Assembly (NCBI GenBank): GCA_029582265.1
Contig: CM055817.1
Coordinates: 30,264,787 to 30,328,786 of the forward strand
DNA length: 64,000 nucleotides
From: Zoroaster sp. YZ-2022
Lineage: Eukaryota; Echinodermata; Asteroidea; Forcipulatida; Zoroasteridae
Direction of reading: 5' to 3'
Part shown: piece by piece, positions 46,966-56,881 of the stretch
How the letters are laid out: the number at the start of each line of letters is the position of its first letter
Numbering within the stretch: position 1 is the stretch's first letter
Made by a program: the position numbers and the translations under genes
Notes under the pieces: generated by a model
Told to the model about the DNA's origin: nothing
The model's database searches: none
Seen by the model: only the letters and a program-made list of their open reading frames with translations

Positions 46966-48190
46966 TGACCCCGATTTGACCTTACTTCCTGTCCAAACCG
47001 GAAGTCAAATTTTAATATTAAAAAAAATCATATCTCAACAACCACAACAGGTAAATGGACATTTTTGCACTATTGTATAGATTGTTAATTGTTGTTAAAT
47101 ATTTACAAAACATGAGCCCAATTTGACCTTACTTCCTGTCCAAACCGGAAGTCAAAGTTTAACATTTAAAAAATAATATCTCAACAACCACAAGAGGTAA
47201 ATTCACAATGTTTGTACCATTGTACAGATCATTAATTGTCAAAATATTTACAAAAAGGGTGACCCCAATTTGACCTTACTTCCTGTCCAAACCGGAAGTC
47301 AAAGTTTAATATTTAAAAAATAATATCTCAACAACCACAAGAGGTAAATTCACAATTGTTGTACCATTATACAGATTGTTAATTGTCGAAAAATATTTAC
47401 ACAAAGGTGACTAATTTGACCTTACTTCTGTCCAAACCGGAAGTCAAATTTAACATTTAAAAAATCATATCTCAACAACCACAAGAGGTAAATTCACAAT
47501 TTTTGTACCATTGTACAGATCATTAATTGTCGAAAAATATTTACAAAAAGGTGACCCCAATTTGACCTTACTTCCTGTCGAAACCGGAAGTCAAACTTTA
47601 ATATTAAAAATAATAATATCTCAACAAACACCAGAGGTAAATTCACAATTTTTGTACCATTTATACAGATTGTTAATTGTCGAAAATTATTTACAAAAGC
47701 AGACTATTTGACCTTACTTCCTGTCCAAACCGGAAGTCAAAGTTTAATATTTAAAAAAAATCATATCTCAACAACCACAAGAGGTAAATTCACAATTGTT
47801 GTACCATTATACAGATTGTTAAGTGTCGAAAAATATTTACACAAAGGTGACCCCAATTTGACCTTACTTCATGTCCAAACCGGAAGTCAAAGTTTAATAT
47901 TTAAAAAAATCAGATCTCAACAACCACAAGAGGTAAATTCACAAATGTTGTACCATTATACAGATCGTTAATTGTCAAAAAATATTTATACCCCAATTTG
48001 ACCTTACTTCCTGTCCAAACCGAAAGTGAAAGTTTAATATTTAAAAAAATCATATCTTAACAACCACAGGAGGTAAATTGACATGTTTGTACCATTGTAC
48101 AGATTGTTAATTGTCAAAAGTATTTACACAAAGGTGACCCCAATTTGACATTACTTCCTGTCCAAACCGGAAGTCAAAGTTTAACATTAA
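46966..48190 (+). repeat. 150-bp satellite array B, nine units
   Basis: Units begin near 46966, 47113, 47260, 47408, 47552, 47698, 47848, 47990 and 48135. Same unit and same two alternating types as array A. The lead-in and closing segments are also shared, so the two modules arose by duplication. Confidence 0.92.
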
Positions 48191-48329
48191 AATAATTTCT
48201 AAATTCAGTATTGTATTGTATTCAAATAAACTTCTCGCGAGAACTTCAACATACGTTAACATTTGACTTCTCAAACACTTCAATTGATGACGTAACCATT
48301 TTAACTTCAACTGAACACCTTGTTTTGTT

Positions 48330-48923
48330 GTAACAAAACTTATATCTAGTTTTAAATATTTTTTCATCGAGCATGCTGTATAAAACGACATAAAGAGTTA
48401 CAACGGCGCTGTGATAAGCTGAATTGGCGATTGTTTTCGTGTCCATTGTTTTATATTCGTTAAATATAATAATTTTATTAAAAAACTTGTATTCCATTTC
48501 AAAAACGGTGAGTTCTTTCGTTGGCGTGTGTGTAGGTAAAGACAGCTTAACCGAGGATGTTTTTTTCACCGTTAGCTCTGCTTCGATAGCGCGATTCTCG
48601 TCAGAGTCAGCGTTTCCACTAAACAAGAAATAAGCGATACCTACAACGGCTAAACCAATACCGATATAGTAACAGTAGCTCGTTTCGTTGCTTGTTTCTT
48701 TTTGAATATCGGATTGCGGCGTTTGTAAAGTTGTGTAACGAGTTTTACTCACGTCTTTTTTAAGTTGTAGTTTTTTCTTTTTATTAAGTTCGGCGAGTTT
48801 TTTACCAGCCGCGACTCTGTTTGGATTTTTTTCTTTTTTAGTCGGTGTTTTCGTTACCGTCAACGGTACAACTGATTTCATCTCTGCAGCTTGCTGTTGT
48901 TCCGGTTGTGCATTCGTTTCCAT
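48330..48923 (-). CDS. Polinton membrane protein of unknown function
   Basis: A Lys-rich N-terminal part (KKEKNPNRVAAGKKLAEL) is followed by one membrane segment YCYYIGIGLAVVGIAYFLF and an acidic/Thr-rich tail. The tail reaches the edge of the satellite element near 48330; the frame continues to 48246 with about 28 residues read from that element, so the natural C-terminus is uncertain. The start lies inside the end of the upstream gene (48838-49455), an overlap of 86 bp. Unknown role; a virion membrane or scaffold protein is possible (inference). Confidence 0.6.
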
Positions 48924-49455
48924 CGCTTTTATTATCTATACAAGATTCTTCTTTTCTTTTTAAATGTTTTACCGTAATAAGAGTTGCACAGAGCGGCGCT
49001 ACTAACATACCGTACTTGTAGTATATTTCGCACGCTACGGTACTAAGCATGCTCGAAATGAATGGATCTTTTTCTAAATCTGTAATTAATTTACCTTCAT
49101 TATCAATTTCAAAACTATAACCGTATAAATCAACGCGATTTAAACCGAGTCCTAATAATTTAACGTATAACGTTAGAATGGCGCTGCCTAAACTTTGTGT
49201 TATATCACGACCTAATTTGGTTTCGTATTGCGTGTGTAATGCATCACGCTCTTCCGTAGATAATGACTCAATATCGTTAACGCTGTACTCTTTACCGAAA
49301 ACCTTTTTGGAATCTCCTCCCGCTACAACCGATAAAAGACGTTTATCTCGTAGCTTTTGTTTAAACAGCACTGCGTCGTCGCTTATATTATTATCTGCAG
49401 ACGTAGAGTGTAGCATAGATGGATTTTCGTTTAATAGTTTATGAACCTCTTCCAT
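48838..49455 (-). CDS. Polinton conserved protein of unknown function
   Basis: An intact 205-codon frame. Contains FGKEYSVNDIESLSTEERDA, a helix ITQSLGSAILTLYVKLLGLG and a hydrophobic segment MLVAPLCATLITVKHL near the C-terminus. Same strand as the ATPase and capsid genes and next in the row. I recognise the general type from Polintons but cannot name it. The C-terminal Ser/Thr/Cys-rich tail overlaps the start of the next gene. Confidence 0.6.
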   Translation of the reverse strand: MEEVHKLLNENPSMLHSTSADNNISDDAVLFKQKLRDKRLLSVVAGGDSKKVFGKEYSVNDIESLSTEERDALHTQYETKLGRDITQSLGSAILTLYVKLLGLGLNRVDLYGYSFEIDNEGKLITDLEKDPFISSMLSTVACEIYYKYGMLVAPLCATLITVKHLKRKEESCIDNKSDGNECTTGTTASCRDEISCTVDGNENTD

Positions 49456-49496
49456 TTATTATAAGTGTTTATAGAAAAATTAGTAAAATTAACAAG

Positions 49497-49790
49497 TATT
49501 TGTTAGTAATTGCTCTCTACCTATGAGTAATTGCTTAATGACCTATGAGCAATTGCTTAATGACTTGTGGGTAATTGCTTAATGACCTATAAGTAATTGC
49601 TCTCTACCTATGAGTAATTGCTCACGACCTATAAGTAATTGCTCACGACCTATAAGTAATTGCTGAGCGACCTATAAGTAATTGCTTAATGACCTATGAG
49701 TAATTGCTGAGCGACCTATAAGTAATTGTTCACGACCTATAAGTAATTGCTCAATGACTTGTGGGTAATTGCTTAATGACCTATGAGTCA
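49497..49790. repeat. Minisatellite, about 20-bp unit, AAGTAATTGCT..GACCTAT
   Basis: About 14 copies of (T/A)AGTAATTGCTTAATGACCTA and variants, filling the space between two minus-strand Polinton genes and touching the stop codon of the ATPase (TAG at 49781-49783, itself made from a repeat unit CTATGAG). Confidence 0.92.
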
Positions 49791-50371
49791 CGTATCTCAT
49801 AATCGGTAGGTTGATCCGTTTTTAAAATCAACTTGCGATGTTTAACTCGTTTTAGTTGTTCGCGCGCTTGCTCTCGTAACTCAGCCGTTGGTAATACATC
49901 GTTTTCTCGAAGACAATTTTCAAACGAATCTCTATCTTTACAATAAAACAAACACACCCATTTGAGTTGCTCTCTAAAATCTTTTAATACGCTATTATAT
50001 TTTTGAGAAAGAATCCAACAGCTATGTTTAACATGCCTACCGCTTCGTTGTATTTTTTATAATGTAACTGTTTATTCGCGCTACAATCGTCGATGATAAA
50101 CAACGTTTCGTTTCCTTTGAAAACCTCGCTATAAATTTCTATCGCTTTGTTTAACGTATAATCTTTTAAATCATCAACGAGCACTCGCTCGTTGTTCCAA
50201 ATCCATTTTCTATTTTGATACGCGTCATTGTTACCGATGGTAGGGGCATAATATAACGATATTTTCGAAATGTTTTAAATATTCTTTTTTGTAACAAGTT
50301 TAAAATAAATTCGGTTTTCCACATCCAGTTTGGCCACAAATGAGCGCAATGTGCGGATATTTAGATAACAT
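49781..50371 (-). pseudogene. Polinton packaging ATPase (FtsK/HerA, A32-like)
   Basis: Predicted motor that loads DNA into the capsid. It begins MLSKYPHIALICGQTGCGK: Walker A at residues 12-19 (GQTGCGK), immediately after the start as in other Polinton ATPases. ENIVILCP follows, and Walker B is NETLFIIDDCSAN (about 50110). The C-terminal part reads RHVKHSCWILSQKYNSV and QLKWVCLFYCKDRDSFENC. Two or three frameshifts break it; about 195 codons in total, a usual size. Overlaps the downstream minisatellite at its stop. Confidence 0.85.
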
Positions 50372-50396
50372 TTTGTTTTAATATTAGTTAAGATGT

Positions 50397-51666
50397 TTAA
50401 TAATCGACGGATTCAAAACGCGAGTTTCTTATATTTAGTTGCGCGTCCATGATAATAAAAGTATACATGTTTAGTTCACCCGCAGCTTCCGCTTCTTTTT
50501 CAATTCGTATGGTAATTCCTTCGCTCAAGTTTTGTACTCGTCTTCCGCTTCGTGTAATTTATTGTCGGTACTCGTTCTTAAATCTAAAATAAACTGTATC
50601 GATTTAGTAAATAACTCGATGGTTTAACGTTAGATAAATTTAGAGCTTGTACGACTTGTATAGCGTGTTGTTGTTTAGAATCGCCGAAATATTTTGAAAT
50701 CTCTTCCCAATGTTGATACCTTTTCATTCCGTGCGCGTAGAGTTGATTGGGAACGCCTTCGATGGTAATTGAAACTTTGTCAATTTTCGGATTATAAAAT
50801 TTATTGCTTTCTTTCGCGGTGGGTTCTCTGAATAAGAACAATATTCCTTTCATACTTTTTGCTGGAGTATTTCAATTTATATTCCACGTCGTATCGCGTT
50901 TGTTTAACGGCGTCACGCTCTGTCTTAGTACACGATCAAACAATATACTCATTCTATTGCTGTATTGATTTTTAATCGTTCGAGCGAGTTCCGGCATATG
51001 AACGACCTCAAATTCTAAAGAGATTCCGCTTATGATATATCTCGCGTTATCGTCGGTGCTTTAATCACGCTAGAAAATGTATTAAACACGAGTTCGTAAG
51101 TCAATCGATCTCCGATGCCCGATTGGTAGTAGGGTTGATGATCGGTCAACAATTCAAAATCCAGCGGAATGTAATATCTATTTTATACGTATCCGCGATA
51201 GCTTATCTTTCCTCCGTTACCCGCGAGATCTTTATCACCAGCGTCAATTCTTATTTTAGTTATGTTTGCATCTTCGATTCCTTGATACGCTAAATTTTCG
51301 CGTTGATCTTTGGTCAACCATTCGTCTTTAAAACAATTGAATACATCCGCATCGTCTAACGAAAATATTTCATTTCCTTCCATTTTAATAGTTACTTTTT
51401 TTACGATAGCTCTACCTATATTATGTACCAACATTCGATTTTCATCATCGGCACTAACGAGTTCTATATTAAACGCTAATTGAGTTGTATTTGGAACGAT
51501 AACATCGTTTACTCCTAAATTTGGAAAACGAACCGTTAACAATTGATTTTCGGTAATTGTGCTCGGATTGTTTGTAATGACAACTTTTTGACGCACACCT
51601 TTTATACTCGCGGTTCTCTTATTCTCCTGTATGGATCAAGCACATCTCGTAAGTATTATTAGCCAT
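50397..51666 (-). pseudogene. Polinton major capsid protein (double jelly roll)
   Basis: Start MANNTYEMCL at 51666. The first jelly roll: LLTVRFPNLGVNDVIVPNTT, NIGRAIVKKVTIKMEGNEIF and SLDDADVFNCFKDEWLTKDQ. The second: EFEVVHMPELARTIKNQ, KVSITIEGVPNQLYAHGMKR and a C-terminal end DAQLNIRNSRFESVDY. About 420 codons. The ordering and wording match the major capsid proteins predicted for Polintons. Frame changes near 51620, 51185, 51060, 50860 and 50560. Next to the ATPase, 25 bp upstream of its start, as expected for a morphogenesis module. Confidence 0.85.
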
Positions 51667-51714
51667 ATTTTATAGTCGTTAAATATAATAATTTTTTTTT
51701 AAATTAAAAAGTAA

Positions 51715-52193
51715 AATGGTATCTATAGCGATGATGGTTGGAGGCGCGGTAGTTAACGCGCTAGCATTTACAGTTCGAGTTTCTTATTTAGTAATTTACG
51801 AAATAACGACGCCCAACAAGAACGTAAACGATATGATTTAGCGTTAGAACAACTTTCTAAAGCCAGAGACAATTTAGTAAAAACGTTTAAAATATCTAGA
51901 TTATTTAAACGAAAAATACAAAAGAATCGAGCGCCGTAAGAACGTTTAATAACATTGACGATGCGATGAATGAATATTCACGAGTAACGAACGAACGAAT
52001 AAATTTACCGCTAAATTTACGCAACGAACCTCAATTAGAAGATTTTTATGTTCCTAGCGAAGATCAGAAAACGCGTGAAATTATATTTATTGTATTAGGG
52101 ATGAGTATAGTAGGATATATAGGTTATAAATTATTTAAACAAAGATTTAAAAAAACTAATTGTAAATGGCTTCAGAAAAGTATGATTTTTTAG
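51715..52193 (+). pseudogene. Polinton conserved protein with C-terminal membrane segment
   Basis: Reads MVGGAVVNALAFT, then DAQQERKRYDLALEQLSKAR, DDAMNEYSRVTNERINLPL and a membrane segment REIIFIVLGMSIVGYIGYKL with a basic tail. The GA..NALAFTG and ERxxxDLAxEQLxxA pattern is shared by a common but unnamed Polinton protein. Frame changes near 51780 and 51900. Divergent from the capsid gene with a 49-bp gap that must hold both promoters. Confidence 0.65.
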
Positions 52194-53385
52194 AGTTGGA
52201 TCCATACTATGATCCCGAAGATGAATATATAGATGATGAAATAACTACCTTGGCGATCATACAACAACCCGACTCTATGAGAAAAAAAAAACCGACTCTA
52301 TGAAAAAAAGTTTAATTGAATTAGAAGAAGAAATAGATGAAAGTTATAGAATATTTGTTGAAGAAAATTTAAAAAGTAATTATAAAATGGCGTACGGAGG
52401 ATGTGATATTATAGAAGCAGATCCAGCTTTTAATCGACCCGAAGAGGAAGATGATGATGATATGTTAAAAAACGATCAACGCGGCTCTATAGATGATCAA
52501 GTTGCAGAAACATCTTTTAGTGTACCGACTTTTTCTCAAAAAACTAGACTTAATAGATCTATAGTCGATGATTTTTACAAAACGCGTAAAAAAGGTGTAG
52601 CAAGTACAATAGATTATAATGATTTTTGGTATACCAAAGATGAAGAAGGAAAAAATGCACTCTATTTTAGAAAAGGTAATAAAGAAATACATTTAACTAA
52701 AACCACCGGAGTTGGATTTTACGCGGAATCTACTTTTAAAAAAAGCGGGATTAACCGATAAAGATCTATATCAATTTGATGAAAGCAAAACAGCTATAGT
52801 TAATGTTATAGAAGAAGCAGAAAAACCACTAGAAAAGCTAACCGCTCAAACAGGTAGTGGTGAAGGTTACCATCTATACCGATGCAACTAGTAAACAAAT
52901 CAACACAAAGTACAAGAAGCTATTGAAATGGCAGTTATGACTTTAAATAGTGAAGAAACTCAGAAACGGATTTTGAATTTCCACGCTACGAGAAATCTTG
53001 GGACTCGATAGAGCTTTTCGAACGGCATTCGAGGTCAACTTGAATTAAATGTATTAGAATTGGAAGGCCAACTTGACGAAGAAGAAATATCTAATCTTTG
53101 AAAAAGAATACGTAAGCGAACGAGATCGAGACATGATGAAGATGTAAATGAAACGGCAAAACTACGTAAACAACTGCTAGAAAAAAAAAAAAAAGATGAA
53201 AAGACGAATGAGATTAGAAACCGCGAGTGAGAACGGAAAAAACAAAACTTTCGTAGTCAAATTAATAGAATTAAAGAAACTTTTCAAAAAAATGATAGTA
53301 GAAAGGACGCTACGTTGGGTGAAAAAATTAGAACTTAATTTAGAGAACAAGGTGTAAAGATAGTTGAAGTATATTAACGGCTTTT
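52166..53385 (+). pseudogene. Polinton acidic coiled-coil protein of unknown function
   Basis: Begins MASEKYDFLELDPYYDPEDE, overlapping the preceding gene by 28 bp. It continues after a frame change as KSLIELEEEIDESYRIFVEE and FYKTRKKGVASTIDYNDFWY (52300-52760), then VIEEAEKPLEKLTAQTGSG, LDRAFRTAFEGQLELNVLE and Lys/Glu-rich coiled coil to about 53385. No catalytic motif seen. Structural or scaffold role is a guess. Confidence 0.55.
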
Positions 53386-53756
53386 AGGTTTGACCATCGC
53401 TTTTTATTATTAAATCGATTACACCGGTACTGTAAGTTCAGTTATACCTAAAACCACCTATTCCACCCAAAACCTGCACCACCAACCCAAACCACCCACG
53501 CCAGAACCACCCAAACCAAAGTGCGGGAGTATAAAAGAGTGGATAGAAAAAAACGCAAACAAATATAGCAGTATTATATAAACTAGGTTGCAAAAGCTTT
53601 AAGCCAGCTTTACCGGCTATTAGTAGGTAGTATAGTAAGTTGGTTATTTAAAACGGTCAGGTGTTGTTACATGTGATGGGCAGCGGAACATTTATGGGTA
53701 TGGTTGGTTAACTTGGAGGGGAGTACTAGGTTTGCTTATACGCAGAAAATGTTAAA
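53386..53756 (+). other. Possible small Polinton ORF with a Pro-rich linker
   Basis: Open pieces read PKPPTPEPPKPKCGSIKEW and EKNANKYSSII. It may be the end of the preceding coiled-coil gene or a separate gene. No recognised domain. Confidence 0.3.
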
Positions 53757-53937
53757 ATAACAATTCATAAATCATGAAAATAGCACCTACTCCGGCCAAA
53801 ATCATAAAACCGCAAGTACTAAATAATTGTTTCTTCTTGATGACTAGTATCGCTTAAAAACAACATCTTCTTTGAGATGTATATTCTAAAGAGTCTTGCG
53901 TGTGTGTGGGGTGTGGAGGGATATTCTGTAAAATCAT
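53757..53937 (-). CDS. Possible small membrane protein of the Polinton
   Basis: Minus-strand frame starting MILQNIPPHPTHTQDSLEYT and, after a frame change, CGFMILAGVGAIFMIYEL, a single membrane segment at the C-terminus. About 60 codons. Weak on its own; supported by its position among Polinton genes. Confidence 0.3.
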
Positions 53938-54315
53938 TTTAATTATTGTAATGTTTAGCAGTTTGTGGTAGTTAAAGTAGTTGTGCTCGTTCTTGCTGTA
54001 AAATAGGAAGAGGAACTGGGTTCTTAATTTAGATCTAAATTTGAACCCAGAGATAAATCACCGTCGCGATTAATAAATTATTGTTATCCTACATGCACGT
54101 ACCTATTCGTAAAAATTCATATCACTGGCATCATGTATACATTTTCTCCGATAGCAAAGTTTAATTGTGAACGAGCGTATTGCAATAAACATCTTGATAT
54201 CGTTGAATAGAAGATTGTAAATCAACCTGGAGAATCAACTTCGCATTTACATTATATTTATAAATTCACGCCAGTGTCTAAACTGGTACCGGATGCTAAA
54301 ATCCACTTTTAACTC

Positions 54316-54845
54316 GTGCTTGGCATCCTAAAATCGCGTAAATGTAGGTTCCATAGAGTTGTTTATTCGTTCCGCACCAATATCCGTAAAACCTCTCTAG
54401 ACTCGCGATTACTAAATTTTGCCCAAGCAGAGCTTTGTAATGAATCGAACATAAAACCAACGCGAGCCGTATATAAAAAACATACAAAATTATCAACGCT
54501 TGCGCCGTTAGAAACTCTCGCAGAATTAACAGGGTTGTATGGGAGCAGGAGCCGTCGGAATAGCCAGTATCACCAGCGTTAGTATGACGCCTGTAGGACT
54601 CGTTCAGAAGGTTTAGCTTTAGGGGTGGAGTGGTGCGGCGTTCGCTCTCAGATACGCGAAAAATAAATTATGTAAAAGCTAAAAAAACACGACGAGATAA
54701 AAATTTTAGCTTCGTCTAAAACTCAACACGATCGAAAACCACGTTAGTACAGCCATCGGGAAAGACGCTTACATTAGTCAAGAAGAATTTGTACTCGTTT
54801 GCGAAGAGAGATACATATTATAAAATGAAAGAACAAATCCAGTAA
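54316..54845 (+). pseudogene. Polinton conserved protein (KAKKHDEI..SKLNTI type)
   Basis: Pieces in order: LNFAQAELCNESNIKPTRAV, LAPLETLAELT, a hydrophobic Gly/Ala/Val stretch GAGAVGIASITSVSMTPVGL, EGLALGVEWC and then KKHDEIKILASSKLNTIENH, AIGKDAYISQEEFVLVCEER. The last two blocks are a signature I associate with an unnamed Polinton protein having a membrane hairpin followed by a helical tail. Several frame changes. Function unknown. Confidence 0.5.
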
Positions 54846-54899
54846 ATAACTCGGTTAAAGATACACCCGTTGCCAGCTAAAACAGAGAGTTAAATCTGT

Positions 54900-56130
54900 C
54901 GATGTAAATACGGAAAAAAAGTTCTGAGAAAACTTTTGAGTTTAAAATAAAACTTGTCAGTAATAAAATCTAGTTATAATATCGAAAAACCCGCTTCCGC
55001 AAGTAGCGGAGCGGTAACGGATAAACCACCGCTGTACAATTTAAATTTTAGTCTTGTTTTAAAAATCAATACAATGTTTATAATTAGTTCTAGATGCCAA
55101 AAATAAAGTTTCTTTATCCGTTTCATTTATACTCTGCAACTCGCTATAATATAAATTAATGTAATGACGTATCTAAAGCGAGTTGCGTTAAATACTCTTC
55201 TATACTCAAGCTAAATCTCTAGATTTAATTAACTCAAACGCTGGAATCTAATTTTTCTCGCACGAGTATAATCAATAGTCGTGCGGAACATTTCTAATAT
55301 AACAATCTAACAATACTTAAATCGCGTGAATTTAGTACAAGAAACGATTTTAAATCATCAATAAGCGCGTAAGTATACATTTTCTTAATAGTTCGCCCAT
55401 ATTAATATTACTCTACAAAACTTTTTCGTCTTTTCTACCAACTCTACCATTACTAAATTAAACGAGCGTATAGCTTTTTTGTTTATTTGATAGAAGGTTT
55501 TACTTTTAATGCTTTTTGCGCAGTTTGTGCATAGACTTATCGATGTTTTGTGCCTTTTTTTATTACACCTTTTACACTCAACAGCCGCACTTTTCCTTTT
55601 TAAATTTTAAAATTGATGAAAAGCGCAATAGTTTACGTTGGGTGAGCTACGCACTGCAACATTTGTACGTTTTGCACAACAATTAACCATCTGCAAGGAA
55701 CGATTATTTTTTGTTTTGATTCCATAATCTTTTGTTATTAAACGAGATAATATTGTTTAAATTATTTTTTAAATATTTTCTGTAAGTGAATTTTAAATTG
55801 AAGTTTCTAAAACATCTTCCACGCTTTACTAAAAAGCTTTCGTGTTTTATATAAGCTGTAATATCCCCCAAATTACCTACCGACGCAGCAATTTTTTAAT
55901 GGAACGTTTTCTTTAGTTTTAAGGCGTGTAAAATTGCATTTGTTTGTCTAAAGTATGAAATTTTTACATAAAAACTAAATAAAGTTGGACTCAAAAAGTA
56001 GCTGAATAAGTGAGGCGGTTGCTTTTGTCTGTATCACCCAATTTCTAAAGATAAGTTGAAAAAGGACTTATTGCTATCGCTTAAAACCAACTTGTAATCT
56101 AAATTGTAGTATGTTAATGTGAAATTTTCT
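54900..56130 (-). other. Degraded Polinton coding region with Cys-rich segment
   Basis: Short minus-strand pieces: NVNYCAFHQF, then VECKRCNKKRHKTSISLCTN with CAKSIKSKTFY (about 55640-55480), a CxxC..CxxC arrangement that could bind zinc; and NLDYKLVLSDSNKSFFNLSL (about 56100-56040). No continuous frame. A minor capsid gene would be expected somewhere in this part of a Polinton but I could not recognise one. Confidence 0.35.
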
Positions 56131-56864
56131 TGTGCTTCTATTTTGCAACATTTTTTTTTAAGTTTTATTAAATCGCTACTTTTTTTCAACTATGTAAGGA
56201 TAATTATAATTATAAACGGTAGGAGGTTCAATTGTGTTCACGCTAATGAACTTGTTAATACATACACCGTTAGTTTCTCGTTTTTAACACCACACGTTTC
56301 AACCTCGCATGTCTCTGATATAAAATCGTTCATTTTTACGTAAACAATTATTGGAACTTTTCGTTTAATACTGCGAGTTATTTTTTACAAATGTTTTTAA
56401 ATTAACCATAAATTCTATTGCGTTTTCGCATTTGAATTCAATTTTTCTCTGTTTAATACTATATCGATTATTATTCTTTCGGATCGATCCGTCTCGCGAT
56501 AATAAATCCAGTTTTATCTACCTTAAAATGAGCCTTTGTTTGAATACCTACTAAAATATCAATTTCAACATGTTTTAAATGTCACATAACCCATTTTGAT
56601 TTTAAAATAAAAATCATAGTCATACTCTCTTATTATTTTGTTTAAACCTATAACTTCGTCATAATTCTAAAAGTCACGTTTTTATCTAATATCAACGAGC
56701 GGTCTATACTATCGTTTTCCCAAACTGGTATTTCGTAGTCCTTTCGATGGTTCACAGCATCACCTTTTTGCACGTCGTCATAATTTAAAAAGGGTCATTT
56801 GATTTTTCAAAGTTTCATCATATTCATCGTTAAATGTTGTTGCCTTCATGATATACGTTTCCAT
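56131..56864 (-). pseudogene. Polinton last gene, unknown function
   Basis: Starts METYIMKATTFNDEYDETLK at 56864, its ATG forming the inner edge of the right terminal repeat. It continues after a frame change as LNYDDVQKGDAVNHRKDYEI and WENDSIDRSLILDKNVTF, then VGIQTKAHFKVDKTGFIIAR, and further fragments such as VKNEKLTVYV and NIEPPTVYNYNYPYI-like sequence to about 56130. Mirror position to the 40766 gene at the other end. Not recognised. Confidence 0.45.
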
Positions 56865-56881
56865 TCTCTCTAATCAATATA

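Larger units (their letters stand above)
45713..48330 (+). mobile_element. Hairpin-ended element carrying two 150-bp satellite arrays
   Basis: Inserted between the integrase and the next Polinton gene. It begins with AGGTGTTCGGG, which folds with CCCGAAACACCT into a hairpin, and ends near CTGAACACCTTG, giving AGGTGTTC at both ends in inverted orientation. Inside are two similar modules, each with a pyrimidine tract (TTACTTCTTCTTC), a lead-in, an array, and a closing segment with TCTCGCGAGAAC and TGATGACGTAACC. No coding capacity. The hairpin-plus-satellite design recalls non-autonomous Helentron-type elements, but the termini do not prove it. Confidence 0.6.

Noticed and set aside
49497..49790. 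CRISPR-like array
   Set aside because: Unit of about 20 bp without unique spacers, in an animal Polinton; it is a minisatellite.
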